Shown: positions 24,173 to 38,664 of the stretch, piece after piece | How positions within the stretch are numbered: the stretch's first letter is position 1 | How the letters are laid out: every line of letters begins with the position of its first letter | Assembly (NCBI GenBank): GCA_020541205.1 | Contig: CP048208.1 | Span: forward strand, 1,957,654-2,021,653 | Length of the DNA stretch: 64,000 nucleotides | Reading direction: 5' to 3' | Origin: Candidatus Hartigia pinicola | Lineage (GTDB): Bacteria; Pseudomonadota; Gammaproteobacteria; Enterobacterales; Enterobacteriaceae | Program-made: the position numbers and the translations under genes | Notes under the pieces: generated by a model | Database searches by the model: none | The model's input: only the letters and a program-made list of their open reading frames with translations | Told to the model about the DNA's origin: nothing

Positions 24173-25004
24173 AATGGTGGGTTCTTTAACTCGGAGTAAT
24201 TCTTAAACTATGAACGTACATTGAGGACAGATATATGATAAGATATAAATGCCAGTTTAACTGTATAATGCTTTATTAGTATTTATAAACTCCGACAACA
24301 AAAACGTATAGATTTTTTTTAAATCTGCACTATTTAAGATTACACCAATAGCATTACATTGAAATATCTGAGCGTCAATACAATTTATTATGAAAAATAA
24401 GAAAAATACTAGTAATAATTTCTATACATATAGGACTATATATTATTATAACGTAAACATATTTAATTATTCAAGAACACTAGTATTAACATTAATCATT
24501 TCAACTAATTACATCATTACACTATTCTTATAGTAATATCGTTGTTGCGTGATATTTAGATGTATATTAAATAATTTGAATATTAGTCACTATTTGTTGA
24601 TTTTTTTTTAAAACATTAAGCCTTTGTTAAAAAAGTTATTTTGTTAACTAAATGCACATTGTTAGACAATTATATAATTTTAACTATTCTTAAAATAAAT
24701 CTATCCTTAGGTTATATTATCAATATCCTAGAAATAAAATTTCTGAATACTATAGCTCATATATAGTCTATGTTTATATGATAATTTAAAAAAATCAACA
24801 TTATTATTTTGTTTGAATACAAAACTGACACTAAGTTAAAAAAATTATACACTTAAGAAAAATATAATAACTTATAAAATAGTTATACTAAAGGAATATC
24901 TAATAATTTTAGATCATTTTTTCATATTGAAACATAAAATTTAAAACATGATCTACAAAAAATAGACACTACTAAACATATTAGTTGAAAATAGCATATA
25001 CAAC
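24173..25004. other. rho leader / trxA-rho spacer
   Basis: About 830 bases upstream of rho on its strand, longer than the few-hundred-base leader in E. coli that carries rho autoregulation. No gene, hairpin-plus-T terminator or leader peptide was recognised. Confidence 0.45.
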
Positions 25005-25331
25005 TTATAAATGCTCATCTATAAGTGCTCTTAATTGTGTCTTAGACAACATACCAACTTTTGTTGCAACTACTACACCCTTTTTGATTAATAAGAGAGT
25101 TGGTATACTGCGAATATTATACGCTTTAACAGTAAGTGGGTTTGTATCAATATTTAGTTTTGAAATTACTAACTTTCCTATGTATTCTTTAGAAACTTCA
25201 TAAAGCATAGGTAATAAAATTTTACAAGGACCACACCAAGAAGCCCAAAAATCAACTAAAATAGGTGAGTTTGCTTGTAATACTTCACTCTTAAAATTTG
25301 CATCAGTTATATTAATAATATTATCACTCAT
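25005..25331 (-). CDS. trxA: Thioredoxin 1
   Basis: A 108-aa thioredoxin matching E. coli TrxA (109 aa): MSDNIINITD start, FWASWCGPCK active site with Cys33 and Cys36, KLNID, and the cis-proline IPT (P76). It is the cytoplasmic disulfide reductant for ribonucleotide reductase and other enzymes. An in-frame ATG 4 codons upstream (25343) exists, but ATG 25331 is preferred because it matches the family start and has GGAG with a 6-nt spacer. The E. coli motif WAEWCGPC reads WASWCGPC here. rho follows on the same strand, as in E. coli, while the normally divergent rhlB is dead. Confidence 0.97.
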   Translation of the reverse strand: MSDNIINITDANFKSEVLQANSPILVDFWASWCGPCKILLPMLYEVSKEYIGKLVISKLNIDTNPLTVKAYNIRSIPTLLLIKKGVVVATKVGMLSKTQLRALIDEHL

Positions 25332-25488
25332 ATCATGCTCCATAGAACTATTTTTTTGGAATTAATGTAATATTTTAAAAAAATACTTTATATTAAATAA
25401 TATGCTATTATACACTCACTATTAAATACATATTCTATCACAGAATAAGCAAATCACTTTTACAAATTTTTTTATTCTATATTAAAAA

Positions 25489-25578
25489 ATGACTAAAACG
25501 TTAACAAAAATTATTAGAAATATGTACAGTTTTTTACTTTTATATCGTACTATAAAAGACAAAATTATTATAAGCAAG
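25489..25578 (+). pseudogene. rhlB: Possible rhlB relic (RNA helicase), N-terminal fragment
   Basis: A plus-strand ATG at 25489 opens a short frame beginning MTKTLT and containing YSFLLLYRTIKDKI. E. coli RhlB begins MSKTHLT and continues FSDFALHPKVVEAL. The S, L, H/Y, V/I, E/D and L/I positions agree. It sits upstream of and divergent from trxA, exactly where rhlB starts in E. coli. The frame closes after 47 codons and no helicase motif (GTGKT, DEAD) was found downstream. Similarity is short and in AT-rich codons, so position carries much of the weight. Confidence 0.4.
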
Positions 25579-27990
25579 TATAGACTAATTACTAATAAAT
25601 ATTATATCTTTAATATTTATCTTCATTACTAATTTATACATCTATTGAATTAACAAAAATTAATTTCTAATAAATCACACTGCATTCTGAATTAGCTTTA
25701 TAAAGCTAATGAGTTTTTAAAAAATAATTAGTATATATTTTATAAGTATAGATTCTTCTTATAGTATTGAAAAATTCAATTAATAACAACAAATACTAAA
25801 TATAATATTGATTTTCTAAATGAAATACAATAATTAATTAATGCAATAAAATACTATATTAATTTTAGAGTAATAAAAATGTTCAACTTTGATAAAGTTA
25901 ATCATATTGAACATATTATATTTATTAAAAATATTTTATAAATTTTTCACTTATTTTAACATTGACTAAAATAAAATTTATTATACTCGTTCATGATTTT
26001 AAATTATACATATAATGAGCTTGTACAATAAAGGCATCATCTAAAATCTTGAATACTGAAAGTATGATCAAAGATAGTTGTATGTTTTAAAAGCACTATT
26101 TTATTTTTTAACATTAAACAATCTATTGATTATGATTTATTTTTTAAAACTATCCTGAGATGAATAAAGATGTGAACTTATTAACTCATAATATATCATA
26201 TAAAAATGTTTACGAACTTTAAAAATGCCACCAAGGTAACATCAATATCTTACTGATAATTAATATGTCTATATATAATGCATATGTCTTCAGTAATGCA
26301 TATCTCTCATTATGATTGAGTAAAGGAGTATAGCCATTGTCTATATTTTATTATTTTAAATAATGTAATGATAAAAATAATCACTGTATCAGTTTAACTT
26401 TCAAAAACTAATTAATTTAATTTCCTTAGAATTTAAAATATTTAACGTTTTTACTTATTAGACAATGCTATATTAAAGCTATTATTAACAACTTTATCTT
26501 CTTTAAGAATGGCTTATGATTGATATTTTACAATAGAAACTCAAAATTTTAATTTATACATTACCATGATAATCCATGATATTGACTATAAAATCACAAC
26601 CTCAGCGAATATGTATCTTGAACAAAGATAATGTTTAATTATTAATAATTTTCTTGGGAAAAGGAAGATCAAAATTTTTTTTCTGTAGTTAAGTGTCTAA
26701 TATCTTTTCTGTGAGTTTATATAACTAATAACTATTGTCCAAACAAACAAAAAACTTTATGAAAAAAAAGTGATGTATTGTTTTAAAAATCTATAAAATA
26801 TTCTTATCTCTTACATCAGAGGTAGTCAGAATTATAATTTTTAATTAGGAAAATGATAACACGCTTAATAAAACAAAATAACTAAGACATTAAGTATATT
26901 TAAATCTTTTCTCCAATAAAAAATATACGTAATTTATGAAAATTTGGATAAACAATCCAGGAATTAGAACAGTGCTTTATGTTCCTATTTTTGAGTGTAA
27001 TCAGCAAGCTAGTCTAAAGTAATTTTATGTATCGTAATTTTATTTATTTCTAATATTTTAAACCTCATAGATAAAAACTTATGTTTAACATGTTGACAGT
27101 AATTTAATTACATAACTCATTTTAAAATTGAAATAAACTTATTATTCTAATGAATCTACAAGCATTTAAATTAGCGATTTAATATTATTAGCTAAAATTT
27201 TTAAAATTAAGCACTTAACATTTGTTGTACTGAATGCTTCCCTACTAATTGATTTAATTTTGATTATACTTTTTGAAAATTAAAAAATTAATCCTATGAT
27301 ATTATTGAGTGAATATTTAATTTCAAGAGTATTTACAGCATACATAAATTCCTCATTACGTGAAATGTTTTTCTTGTACTCTACATTACATTTAACTGAG
27401 TTTTAAAATAATATTAAATAAATAACTAATCTTTGTTAATTAGAAAATCATTACTTAAAAGTCTTTAAATTAGAAAAAAATTTAAAATATCTGATGTATT
27501 ATTAATTCTATATATTATACTTAACATCATACCCTCAAAAAGAATCCTAAACATACTAACATACGTATAACTAATTTTAATTTATTTTTACTTTTTATAC
27601 ATATATAAACATCTTCTTTCTGCATTATTAAATATCCACATATCCTATTAATCTTACAAAACTGAACAAAAATAAAACAAATTCCCAATAAAATTAACTA
27701 ATTTATTGTGTTGATTATTGCATGTAAAATTATTTTTATTATTTTGTTGCTAAAATAATACTCATGTTACACTTAAGATTAATATAATTTTATGTATTCT
27801 TACCATTATATAATTTCATTATGAATGAATAACTCTATATATACAACAATCTTAAAACAGAAGTGAAATAATATAAAAATCTAATAAGACTTTTCAATTT
27901 TAAAATATATATAACCTTAAAAATTATTATATTTTTATATTATATAATATCACAAGTTTATGTAATGCATTTTAAGTACTGATCTTACTT
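25579..27990. other. Desert between trxA and rep (lost rhlB and gppA)
   Basis: No gene. The whole trxA-rep gap is about 2.66 kb, close to the combined length of rhlB and gppA (about 2.75 kb), which occupy it in E. coli. I could not read a reliable gppA fragment. Confidence 0.5.
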
Positions 27991-30006
27991 TTATTTATTT
28001 AATCCTAAACGTGCTTTAATATCCGCAAGCGCGGACTGTCCTTTTTGCATCTTTTCTTTAACACTAACAACTATATGTTGTTCTTCCCATTCCAAATCAT
28101 CTTGTGGCAATTCTAATAAAAAACGGCTCAGATCAGGAAATACACACTCACCATGCTGTCGACGTTCACTGCAATGAGTAAAAAACAATTCTTTTTGTGC
28201 GCGAGTTATTCCAACATAAACTAATCGTCGTTCTTCATTAATGTTCTCTTGATCAATACTAATTTGATGAGGTAATAATCCTTCATCCATACCAACAAGA
28301 AAAACATATGGGAATTCAAGTCCTTTTGAAGCATGTAATGTCATTAAATGGACCTGATTTAATTGTTCATCACATTCACTACGTTCTAGTATATAACGAA
28401 GAGTAAACCGTGTTACTACTTGATTCAATGACATAGGATCTACTAAATCATTTCCTTTTACCATGTCACTTATCCAAGAAAATAGTTGTTTAATATTTTT
28501 CATTCGCATTTCTACTACTTTAGTGTTAGTTGAAACTTCATATAACCAACTTTCATAATTTATTTCACATAATAAATTCCGTATAACTAATAAAGGTTCA
28601 TATTTAGATTGTTGAATAATCTTATCGATCCAATACACAAACTGCTTGAGGGCAACTAAACCTTTACCTGTTAAAGTTTGCTCTAACCCTAAATCAAAGC
28701 TCGATTGATAAAGACTTTTTCCACGTTGATTAGCCCATGCACCTAACTTTTGAATTGTTTTCGGTCCAATTTCTCGACGAGGTGTGTTAATTATACGTAA
28801 GAATGCACTATTGTCATCAGGGTTAGTAATGACTCGAAAGTAAGCAATTAAATCTTTAATTTCTGGGAGAGAAAAAAAATCAGTACTCCCTGAGATGCGA
28901 TAAGGAATGCGATTTTTTATCAAAATTTTTTCAAAAATACGAGCTTGATGATTACTCCGATATAAAATAGCGTAATCCTTGTATTGAGTTTTATTAATAA
29001 AGTGATGCGTAATCAATTCACTGATTACTTTTTCTCCTTCATGTTCTTCATTGTAAGCTGTTAATACTTTTAAAGTAGGACCATAATTAAGTTTTGAAAA
29101 TAACTTTTTTTTAAATAAGTGAGGATTGTTGGAAATTAAAATATTAGCTGCTTTCAATATTCGTCCTGATGAGCGATAATTTTCCTCTAATTTAAGTACA
29201 TGTAGCGTCGGGAAATCTTGACTAAGCAAAATTAAATTTTTAGGGCGTGCACCACGCCAAGAGTAGATGGATTGATTATCATCCCCTACAACAGTAAAAC
29301 GAGAAGTTGGTCCAACAAGCAATTTAATTAATTGATATTGGCTTGTGTTAGTATCTTGATATTCATCCACTAGTAAATACTGAATTTTTTTCTGCCAGCG
29401 CTCACGCACGTCTTTGTTATGTAATAAAAGCAAAGTCGGATAACTAATAAGATCATCAAAATCAAGTATATTACAGCTTTTTAAGTATAAATCATAACGA
29501 TGATAACATTCTAGAAAATATTTTCTTTTTTCACTTTTTTCTAGTTCTAAGACTTGATTAGGTGATACAAGATCATTTTTCCAATTTGAAATTGATGAAA
29601 TTAATTGTTGTAATAAATCTTTATCTTTTTTTAACAAGTCGCTTGTAAGTTCTTTTAATAGTGCTATTTGATCTTGATTATCAATCAAAGAAAAATTAGC
29701 ATTCATTTTAAGTGCTTGATATTCTCTTTTTATAATTTCTAAACCTAAAGAATGAAATGTGGAGATGATAAGACCCTTAGCTGCTTTTTTACCCAAAGTT
29801 TGAGCTAAACGCTCTTTCATTTCACTTGCTGCTTTGTTGGTAAAAGTAAGCGCCGCAATTTGTCTCGGGTTATAAGCGCACTCACGAATCAAATAAATAA
29901 TTTTATTCGTAATGACTCTTGTTTTTCCTGAACCAGCACCCGCTAAGACAAGACATGGACCATTTATAAACTCAACAGCTAGTTGCTGGTTTAAATTTAA
30001 TAACAT
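27991..30006 (-). CDS. rep: ATP-dependent DNA helicase Rep
   Basis: A 671-aa SF1A helicase, collinear with E. coli Rep (673 aa). Rep moves 3'-5' on single-stranded DNA and helps replication forks pass protein roadblocks. Motif [11 protein letters not shown] (K28), Ia [17 protein letters not shown] (D214-E215), [16 protein letters not shown] (residue 244 is Asn; E. coli has Asp), [23 protein letters not shown] and [14 protein letters not shown] are all present. The C-terminal [15 protein letters not shown] resembles the E. coli tail that contacts DnaB, though it lacks the last few basic residues. No strong ribosome site is visible before the ATG at 30006. It sits beyond trxA in the E. coli order. 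Confidence 0.97.
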   Translation of the reverse strand: MLLNLNQQLAVEFINGPCLVLAGAGSGKTRVITNKIIYLIRECAYNPRQIAALTFTNKAASEMKERLAQTLGKKAAKGLIISTFHSLGLEIIKREYQALKMNANFSLIDNQDQIALLKELTSDLLKKDKDLLQQLISSISNWKNDLVSPNQVLELEKSEKRKYFLECYHRYDLYLKSCNILDFDDLISYPTLLLLHNKDVRERWQKKIQYLLVDEYQDTNTSQYQLIKLLVGPTSRFTVVGDDNQSIYSWRGARPKNLILLSQDFPTLHVLKLEENYRSSGRILKAANILISNNPHLFKKKLFSKLNYGPTLKVLTAYNEEHEGEKVISELITHHFINKTQYKDYAILYRSNHQARIFEKILIKNRIPYRISGSTDFFSLPEIKDLIAYFRVITNPDDNSAFLRIINTPRREIGPKTIQKLGAWANQRGKSLYQSSFDLGLEQTLTGKGLVALKQFVYWIDKIIQQSKYEPLLVIRNLLCEINYESWLYEVSTNTKVVEMRMKNIKQLFSWISDMVKGNDLVDPMSLNQVVTRFTLRYILERSECDEQLNQVHLMTLHASKGLEFPYVFLVGMDEGLLPHQISIDQENINEERRLVYVGITRAQKELFFTHCSERRQHGECVFPDLSRFLLELPQDDLEWEEQHIVVSVKEKMQKGQSALADIKARLGLNK

Positions 30007-33000
30007 GATATCTCTAAATGACGTGATTTAAATAGACTAATAATAAAATAATAACAGAAAATGCTCTTCATATAAAATTAGTGAATCTTTCCAATGAATT
30101 ATATCACCGATAAAACTGAAAAACATTCCACTTATAATAAGTAAGATAATATCAAGTCGTATACTTATTTCAATCACTATTACTTTTATGATATTAGCTT
30201 TCCTATAACTATTTACATTATAGTCAAGAAATAATAAAAATTTTCAAAAAAAACGTAAATATGTCTATTAATTTAGTACCTACATATAAATAATATTCCT
30301 ATACTAAAATATAACGAAAAGTAATTAATTACGAATCACTAGTTACTATAATTTACATTAATATTTATGTTATTATCAATAAATTTAATAAAACAAGCAT
30401 CAATTAATTATTGATATAACATGAAAAATATTGTAAATGTTATTCTCTGCAACTAACTTAAACATATCACCTGATTATATCTTAATTATAAAAATTTTTT
30501 ATATGAGTGCTACTTTAAAAAAAAATTAAAGAACTTCAATACTGCACTTCATCTGAAATAGTAATATTATTTATATTAATAATTATATGAAATTATATTA
30601 CTATGAAGTGCAATTTATACAGAGACTTATAGTAAAAACAATCACTCAATCAACTTAGCTTTAGAATAGTATAAAATACTAATGTAACACCTGTGTAATT
30701 ATTGCTTTCTGATTCAATTAATTATTAATTTAAATCTCACTTCACTAGATTTCTATTTATCTTTTAGATAGGGTAAATTTCTTAAGTCATTTAATAAACA
30801 TATATCAATATAATAAAAAAATTACTATCTTTTCGAGAAATAATTAATGACTCAATTTTAAAAATTGACAATTTTAATAATTCAACAACTTAACTAGTAA
30901 AACATCGAATTTTAAACTTACATAAATAGATAATATAGCTATTCCAACAATATTTTCTATAGTTCAACAACCACAACTAATGCAAATTAGTAATTTTAAG
31001 TACAGTTAAATAAATCATTAATAAATATACATACAGTATTTTAATAATATTCGGAACTCGTAATAAGTAACTATTCATAGAGATTTATTTGATTTTTAAT
31101 ATCAATAATCGCATGATTTGTTTTACATTAATTATAAAGTGTGTTTTATTTAAACCTCAATAAATTTCTAATATATGTATGCTCAGTACATTGCTTGAGT
31201 AATAAATATTTAGGATATAATAACTTATACGATTATTAATAACTAAACAACCGTGAAAAAAATCAAAATTAATAAATACGCAACCCTATATCATTAGTGG
31301 ATCGTTATTCAGAAAAAGATGTAATCAACTATATCATCACCATTAAAACACACTCAAAAAATCAAACTAATTTATATTATGTCATATAATTTATTTAAAA
31401 TTTTACCAATGTTTATATACAGTATACATAAACATTGTATATCATGTTCTTATCTAAAATTGAATACTTTCTATTTAACCCTGTACTACTTGTTACCTAA
31501 CTTACCGACAATCAGCTTAATGTTGTTATACATTAAAATGCATAAAACAATGAAAAAACTGTACATCCATATATGTTGCAAGCTGATTACTTATGATACT
31601 ATTATTTTGGAGTAATTTAAAATTCCTCTAAAATTTCTAGACAGATAAATATGATTAATAAATTGAATAGTAAAAGTAAAATATATTTAACTCTCAATTT
31701 ACTTTATTTTTAAAATATTAGAGAGAGTTATTAGTTTTATATTATGCTAAGTAGGGAATGTAAGAAAACTATTTTATTACTTTAAAAAGATGAAAAAGTT
31801 TTCCTAAACGCGCTTCTTTTTCACAAAACACACTAAGATATAATAAGTGAAATTCTTTAACTAGCAATTGTGATGCTCAAGATCATTTAAATGGAAAAAA
31901 AGATTGTTATAAATAAACACACATTAGATAATTTTACTCACTAAAAAATTTACTACTTTTAAAAACATGCTGCAATATCTTAATATTTAACATAAAATCC
32001 TGATCATAGCTAATCACACTACAATTAAGTAATATAAATAAAGCATTTTAATAGTTTTTGATTTATTAAAACTATCTTTCTTAATTCATCACAATGAATG
32101 TATAAATTATTTTATATCTTTATAAGATAACTTTCATTATTGAGAAAACATAATTATAGAAACTTATCATAATTAACTAACTACATATATTTAAGTACAG
32201 TTCAAATCATCATTAAACTATTATTAATAGACGTACACCTATTATTACGAATAAAGATCCAATCAATTACTATAACTAAAATCAATATCAGAATATATTT
32301 ATATATTTTACTTGTAAGATGGTAACTTATTAAACAATTTAAAAAATAATGCAGTAAGTGAATCTAATATAATAAACTACTAGTCTAAAAATTAACTCTT
32401 GTTTTTAAACATCACAACAATATCATTTAATTAAATGTAATATTATTAAGCTTTTAGCGATACACATAGAAAATTATCAATAAAATATAATTTTAAACAT
32501 ACAAATACTAACTATTCACTCAACTTTTAATGTAAATATGCATGTATAATCAGCAATTATAAAGATATAATAATTATGTGAAAAATAAAAAATGTAATAT
32601 TAAAATATAGCATGCTAATTCAGTGTGATTGATTATTCAGTGAATGCATTATCACGTTATGAATCTGTATTAAGCAAGTAATTGATGTCTAATCAAATAC
32701 TATTTTATTGATCATTATAGCTAATGTTGTATAATTAAATTAAATGTATTTCTTTTAGTAAAAACTATACTAGAATACTAAAATCTACATATTATAAATA
32801 AAAGATATTATCTATTATCATATAATATAGCTAAATTTATCTCTATTTTAATTGCATTTTACTTTCTTAATAAAATAAAATGATTAAAATAATACATAAA
32901 TGATCAGCTGGTTTTATTTTTTTACCACAATTTTTTAGATATTATTAATGGTCTGATTTTTTTTGTTTTTTATCCTTAAAAATCAATAATATAATACAAA

Positions 33001-34930
33001 AAATACATTTATCTTATTCAAGATTATCAAACTAAAAAACTTTCTCAATGATTAGAAATAATCTAAAATTATTAGCTTCATCATTGATTAAACTACATAA
33101 ATAACGAATGAATAATTTTCTCTTCAAATTCATTTAATCACTATATTTTACTGTTTTATTCTATAAATGAATTTTACCGAAATTATCCTTAAATACAATA
33201 CTATCAAATACTGTACTCAATGTTTTTTTAAAAAACATTAACAATAAATTCTAGAACGATAGAATCGAGCTTGACATTTATATACGTCTTATTATTTTTT
33301 CTATATCAAAATTTACTAATCTAGTATACACTTAAATAATAGCACATTTTAATGTTAGATTGAAAGTATTAAATTAATTGTATTTTTATACTCAAAATTT
33401 TTCACAGTATAGAATAAATATTATCTTAAAATTTCTAGCTTATATAATCTATTCTTCATTAACATGTTTTGTACTCACACAAAAGAAATTTAAACTAATT
33501 ATCATTAAAAATTTATTTGTAATGTTATGCATTATGATAATGACATACAATAAAACTCGAGTATCTACTTTAATGGATTATTTAATATCTGAAAGATTTC
33601 TATATCATTATTTTTATACAAGTCGAATTCTTTTTGCTTAAAACCTTATCAAAACTCACAAAAGTTATTCTGACATTACAGATGTAGTTTATACAAACCT
33701 AATAGTTATTTTAATGCCTGCTTTAATAGTTTAAAGGTCATAATGTTACATTTATCAAAAGTTTAAAAGAGTAATCTATAACCAATATCATCTTACTAGA
33801 AAATTACTGTATCTATATAATACACCATTGTCATACACATCAAAAAAAACAGCATCCTTGAAATTCTGTCCACAGAGTATGTAAAATAATTACATTAAAA
33901 AATTCTAAATAAATATATTAAGTTATTTATATCAACATCAAGTCCTAATGACAGGTAGTATCTCTAAAATATAATAATATAAATAGCATTGTTTTGGTGA
34001 ATTTAAATTACTTACGCAGCTTTTGAAATCAATAACAATTACATAACATCATATTAATACTTCAAGAGAATATTGATTCTATAGCAAACCTAATTGAAGC
34101 AAAATATACGAAGTTTTACTAATTAGATTAATTTGCAGTGTATTTAAAATAATTAATAAAAAACATAAAATGATTTATATATTTTAGTATAACTTACACA
34201 AGCAAAATTAATAACTTGTGAATTCTTATCAAAATCTATGAAAATAAATTTTAGTGTCATTAGTTATAAATGAAATAAATTTGTAAAAACTAACATATAC
34301 TTAAATATATCAATATAATATTATTCACTTTATCTTTTTAAAGATGGATTGCCATCTTGAAAATGAAAAAATATCTTTAAATTGATAAAATATCGCTAAC
34401 ATTTTATTACTATTAATTAAAATTATCAATTATTTTATTATTTAATATGTAAAAATACTGTTATTAACTTTCTTAAAAAAATAATATCAATATCGATTTC
34501 TTTCGTTTAAAATCATTAAATATTTCAATAAAAATACTATACTTTATCTAAATTTATGAATATATTAAATTAATTCATTATCACCTAAAAAATTCAATTT
34601 CTGTAAATTTTTTAAACTGATACGTTTTTGTATTGGCTAATTTTACTTTAATAACATACATAACATAAGAATATTTTAACAGATTAAAAATTATTTCAAT
34701 TTTTTATTTAGAAAAATAATAAATACAATTTTCTAATGAAAAAATGATATTTTTATATCTAACTATTGTGGTTTATTTTGATATTTACTATTTTATCTTT
34801 CTTAAATCTTGATATCTTTGTAATTACGCAATAATAAATTACCTTAGTAAAAAACTTGATATTTTCATATTGAACATTATAAATAAAATGGTACATTATA
34901 AACCCCTATATAACAACTAAGGTTATAAAA
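30007..34930. other. Long desert upstream of rep and yjbD
   Basis: About 4.9 kb. The two longest plus-strand frames (31379-31615, 33378-33641) consist of Tyr/Ile/Leu/Lys/Asn-rich translation of AT sequence, with no ribosome site and no resemblance to a known family. No RNA gene recognised. Confidence 0.55.
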
Positions 34931-35194
34931 ATGAAAATATTAACGCTACAAGAAATGACAGAAGCGCAAAAAACTCGAGTAAAAACAAAGTTAAATCAAG
35001 AAAGAAAAAAATGGGGGCGCGCATTAACTAATGCAGAATATGGTCGAGTTAAATCAGAAATTATTGCCAAAATTTCTAATGAAGTTCAATTAACAGTAAA
35101 AAAAAATTATGCTCAGAAAAAGAAAAATAAGATTACATTAGATAATAGCACTTATAGCTGGTCATTTAATAATCATAGCAAAGGACTTCGCTAA
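34931..35194 (+). CDS. yjbD: YjbD, DUF3811 family small protein
   Basis: An 87-aa protein matching E. coli YjbD (90 aa, DUF3811). EMTEAQKTRVKTKL corresponds to EMTEREQRELKTLL, GRALTNAEYGRVKSE to GRVLTNAETNSIKKD, and the end YSWSFNNHSKGLR to FSWSANTPTRGRR. It is basic, probably helical in the middle, soluble and without signal peptide. No function is established for the family. The ATG is preceded by AAGG with an 8-nt spacer. Base composition is clearly richer in GC than its surroundings, and the frame is kept in a large desert, which argues for selection. That a reduced genome retains it suggests it is more useful than its uncharacterised status implies. Confidence 0.88.
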   Translation: MKILTLQEMTEAQKTRVKTKLNQERKKWGRALTNAEYGRVKSEIIAKISNEVQLTVKKNYAQKKKNKITLDNSTYSWSFNNHSKGLR

Positions 35195-36489
35195 AAGCGT
35201 ATAATCAATTCGGGTTAATACGTGACATTTCATAAACTCTTTGTCATAAAAATATATCTATCTGTTTTTAGACAGATATATTTTAAAATATATAACTACA
35301 GCTTAAGAACGGTAATTTTATTGTAATTACATAGTTACATTAATAATATAATGTTTTGTATTCAATAATAGTAAAAATAATTTTAATTATTCCTACTCTT
35401 ACTTTACTTACTGTAGTATCGTTTTATTAACTGTAATAGTAACAAATTAAGTAACATATTAATGTTGTTTATAAAAATAATAGTTTAATATTATAATATA
35501 AATGTTAAAATATTTTAAATTTCAATATATTTGTATCATGATGCTCTAATAAATATTTTACAACATTTAAAAGTATTTAAGGTGTTAATCAACGTGTTCT
35601 TGATAATTATCAATAATCTATTTATATATCAATAAATCATGTAATTTATCAACACTTATAGTGAAACTAACATTACACTATAATTCATTTTACGATATAT
35701 ATTAAAATTAAATCATTTTATCGATACTAAATAAACAACTAATATTACTAGTTATTTTTAAATATCATTCACGCAAGTCTTTTAAATTAAGAAAAAACAA
35801 TTGATTAATAATATAATACGAGTTATATATAAGAATCTATTCTTATAAATAATAGGTAAAGCACAAATACACTGCTTAATTATAAATTAGTAAGCATGAA
35901 TCATGTTTACATAGTCATAAAATATATAGTCACACTTCTTACTAAGATTAAAAAACAATTTATTATCAATAGTTTTATTTAATATTGGCACTTATTTTCG
36001 TATTACAATAGATACGTAATAACTGTTAATTTTACCTAACAATTTAAAGTTTTAAGAGCATAGTCTTATCTTATGCGTATTTTTAATTAAAAAATAGGAA
36101 TAATTTATTAAAACTATATAATATAAACAGAAGTAAAATTTTTTCTATGAACTGTATTAAAATATTGAAATATTATACCAAACAATTACTGTCCTTCTTT
36201 GTTTCATTATTATTTTCGATTCTTAGCTCAAGATGTTATTTTGATTTTTCCACACAAAAAACTACTTATCATGTACATAGCTTATATATTCGCCATTAGT
36301 CAGATCAGCAATAGCGTATGCATAAGCATTATCATTTATTAAAAAACACATTTAATTGTAACATCAGCAGTTAGTCAATAGCTTATTATGTCATGGATCC
36401 TAATTGATGATTACTTTTATATACACTGATCCGAGCATATTCAAAATACAAGAAAAAAATAAAATAAAAGTAAAATAAAAAATATACCC
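35195..36489. other. Intergenic region upstream of groESL
   Basis: About 1.3 kb of AT-rich sequence without a gene; fxsA/yjeH of the E. coli neighbourhood are not recognisable. The groE promoter lies at its right end. Confidence 0.5.
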
Positions 36490-36518
36490 CTTGAAGTTGT
36501 TCTAAACAGCCCCAATTT
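36490..36518 (+). promoter_or_regulatory. Sigma-32 (heat-shock) promoter of groESL
   Basis: CTTGAAG at 36490-36496 and CCCCAATTT at 36510-36518, with 13 nt between them, preceded by CCC. This fits the RpoH consensus (CTTGAA, 13-15 nt, CCCCATNT) and resembles the E. coli groE promoter, which has CCCTTGAAG and CCCCATTTCTC. It lies about 80 nt upstream of the groES ATG. The C/G runs are conspicuous in this AT-rich setting, arguing for active selection. Confidence 0.88.
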
Positions 36519-36600
36519 CTCACATTGAGATACTAGTTTACTTATGTATTTTGATATCATTTTATACTTATTATAAATTGTAGTTATAGGAGAGATGTTA

Positions 36601-36894
36601 ATGAAAATTCGTCCATTACATGATCGTATTATTGTTAAACGTACAGAAGTTGAGTCTAAATCTGCTGGTGGTATTGTTCTAACTGGCTCAGCAGCAGGTA
36701 AGTCTACACGTGGTGAAGTGTTAGCTATTGGTAATGGTCGTATTTTAGAAAATGGTATGATTAAAGCTTTAGATGTGAAGATTGGTGACATTGTGATTTT
36801 TAACGACGGTTATACTGTTAAATCTGAAAAAATTGATAATGAAACTGTATTAATTATGTCAGAAAGTGATGTTCTAGCAATTGTTGAAGTTTAG
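36601..36894 (+). CDS. groES: Co-chaperonin GroES
   Basis: A 97-aa protein, the same length as E. coli GroES and highly similar. It forms the heptameric lid that closes the GroEL chamber in the cytosol. [14 protein letters not shown], the mobile loop [20 protein letters not shown] (about 18-37), GNGRILENG and [12 protein letters not shown] are conserved. ATG 36601 is chosen over the in-frame ATG at 36595 because it matches the family start and stands 7 nt after GGAGA. It is the first gene of the groES-groEL operon and is driven by the sigma-32 promoter at 36490. Confidence 0.98.
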   Translation: MKIRPLHDRIIVKRTEVESKSAGGIVLTGSAAGKSTRGEVLAIGNGRILENGMIKALDVKIGDIVIFNDGYTVKSEKIDNETVLIMSESDVLAIVEV

Positions 36895-36919
36895 TATTCA
36901 CTGAAAACTTCTCAACTAA

Positions 36920-38581
<1,662 letters not shown>

Positions 38582-38621
38582 ATTATTTACCAAAATTAAG
38601 TGCATAAAGTTATAAAATATA

Positions 38622-38664
38622 AAAAATCGAGATTGTCGGTATAGTACCGATAATCTCGATTTTT
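38622..38664 (+). terminator. Intrinsic terminator after groEL
   Basis: A 20-bp stem (38622-38641 pairing with 38645-38664) with one G-U wobble and a 3-nt loop, its outer part AAAAATCGAGATT against AATCTCGATTTTT, ending in a T run. It starts about 40 nt beyond the groEL stop. The stem is symmetric, so it could also terminate minus-strand transcripts. Confidence 0.9.

Noticed and set aside
31379-31615. 78-codon plus-strand frame
   Set aside because: Low-complexity Tyr/Ile/Leu/Lys translation, no ribosome site, no recognisable family; typical chance frame.
33378-33641. 87-codon plus-strand hydrophobic frame
   Set aside because: Looks like a membrane protein only because TTT/TTA/ATT codons dominate AT DNA; no ribosome site, no motif, no synteny support.
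36441-36791. 116-codon minus-strand frame over groES
   Set aside because: Antisense shadow of groES and its promoter; the sense frame is a clear GroES.
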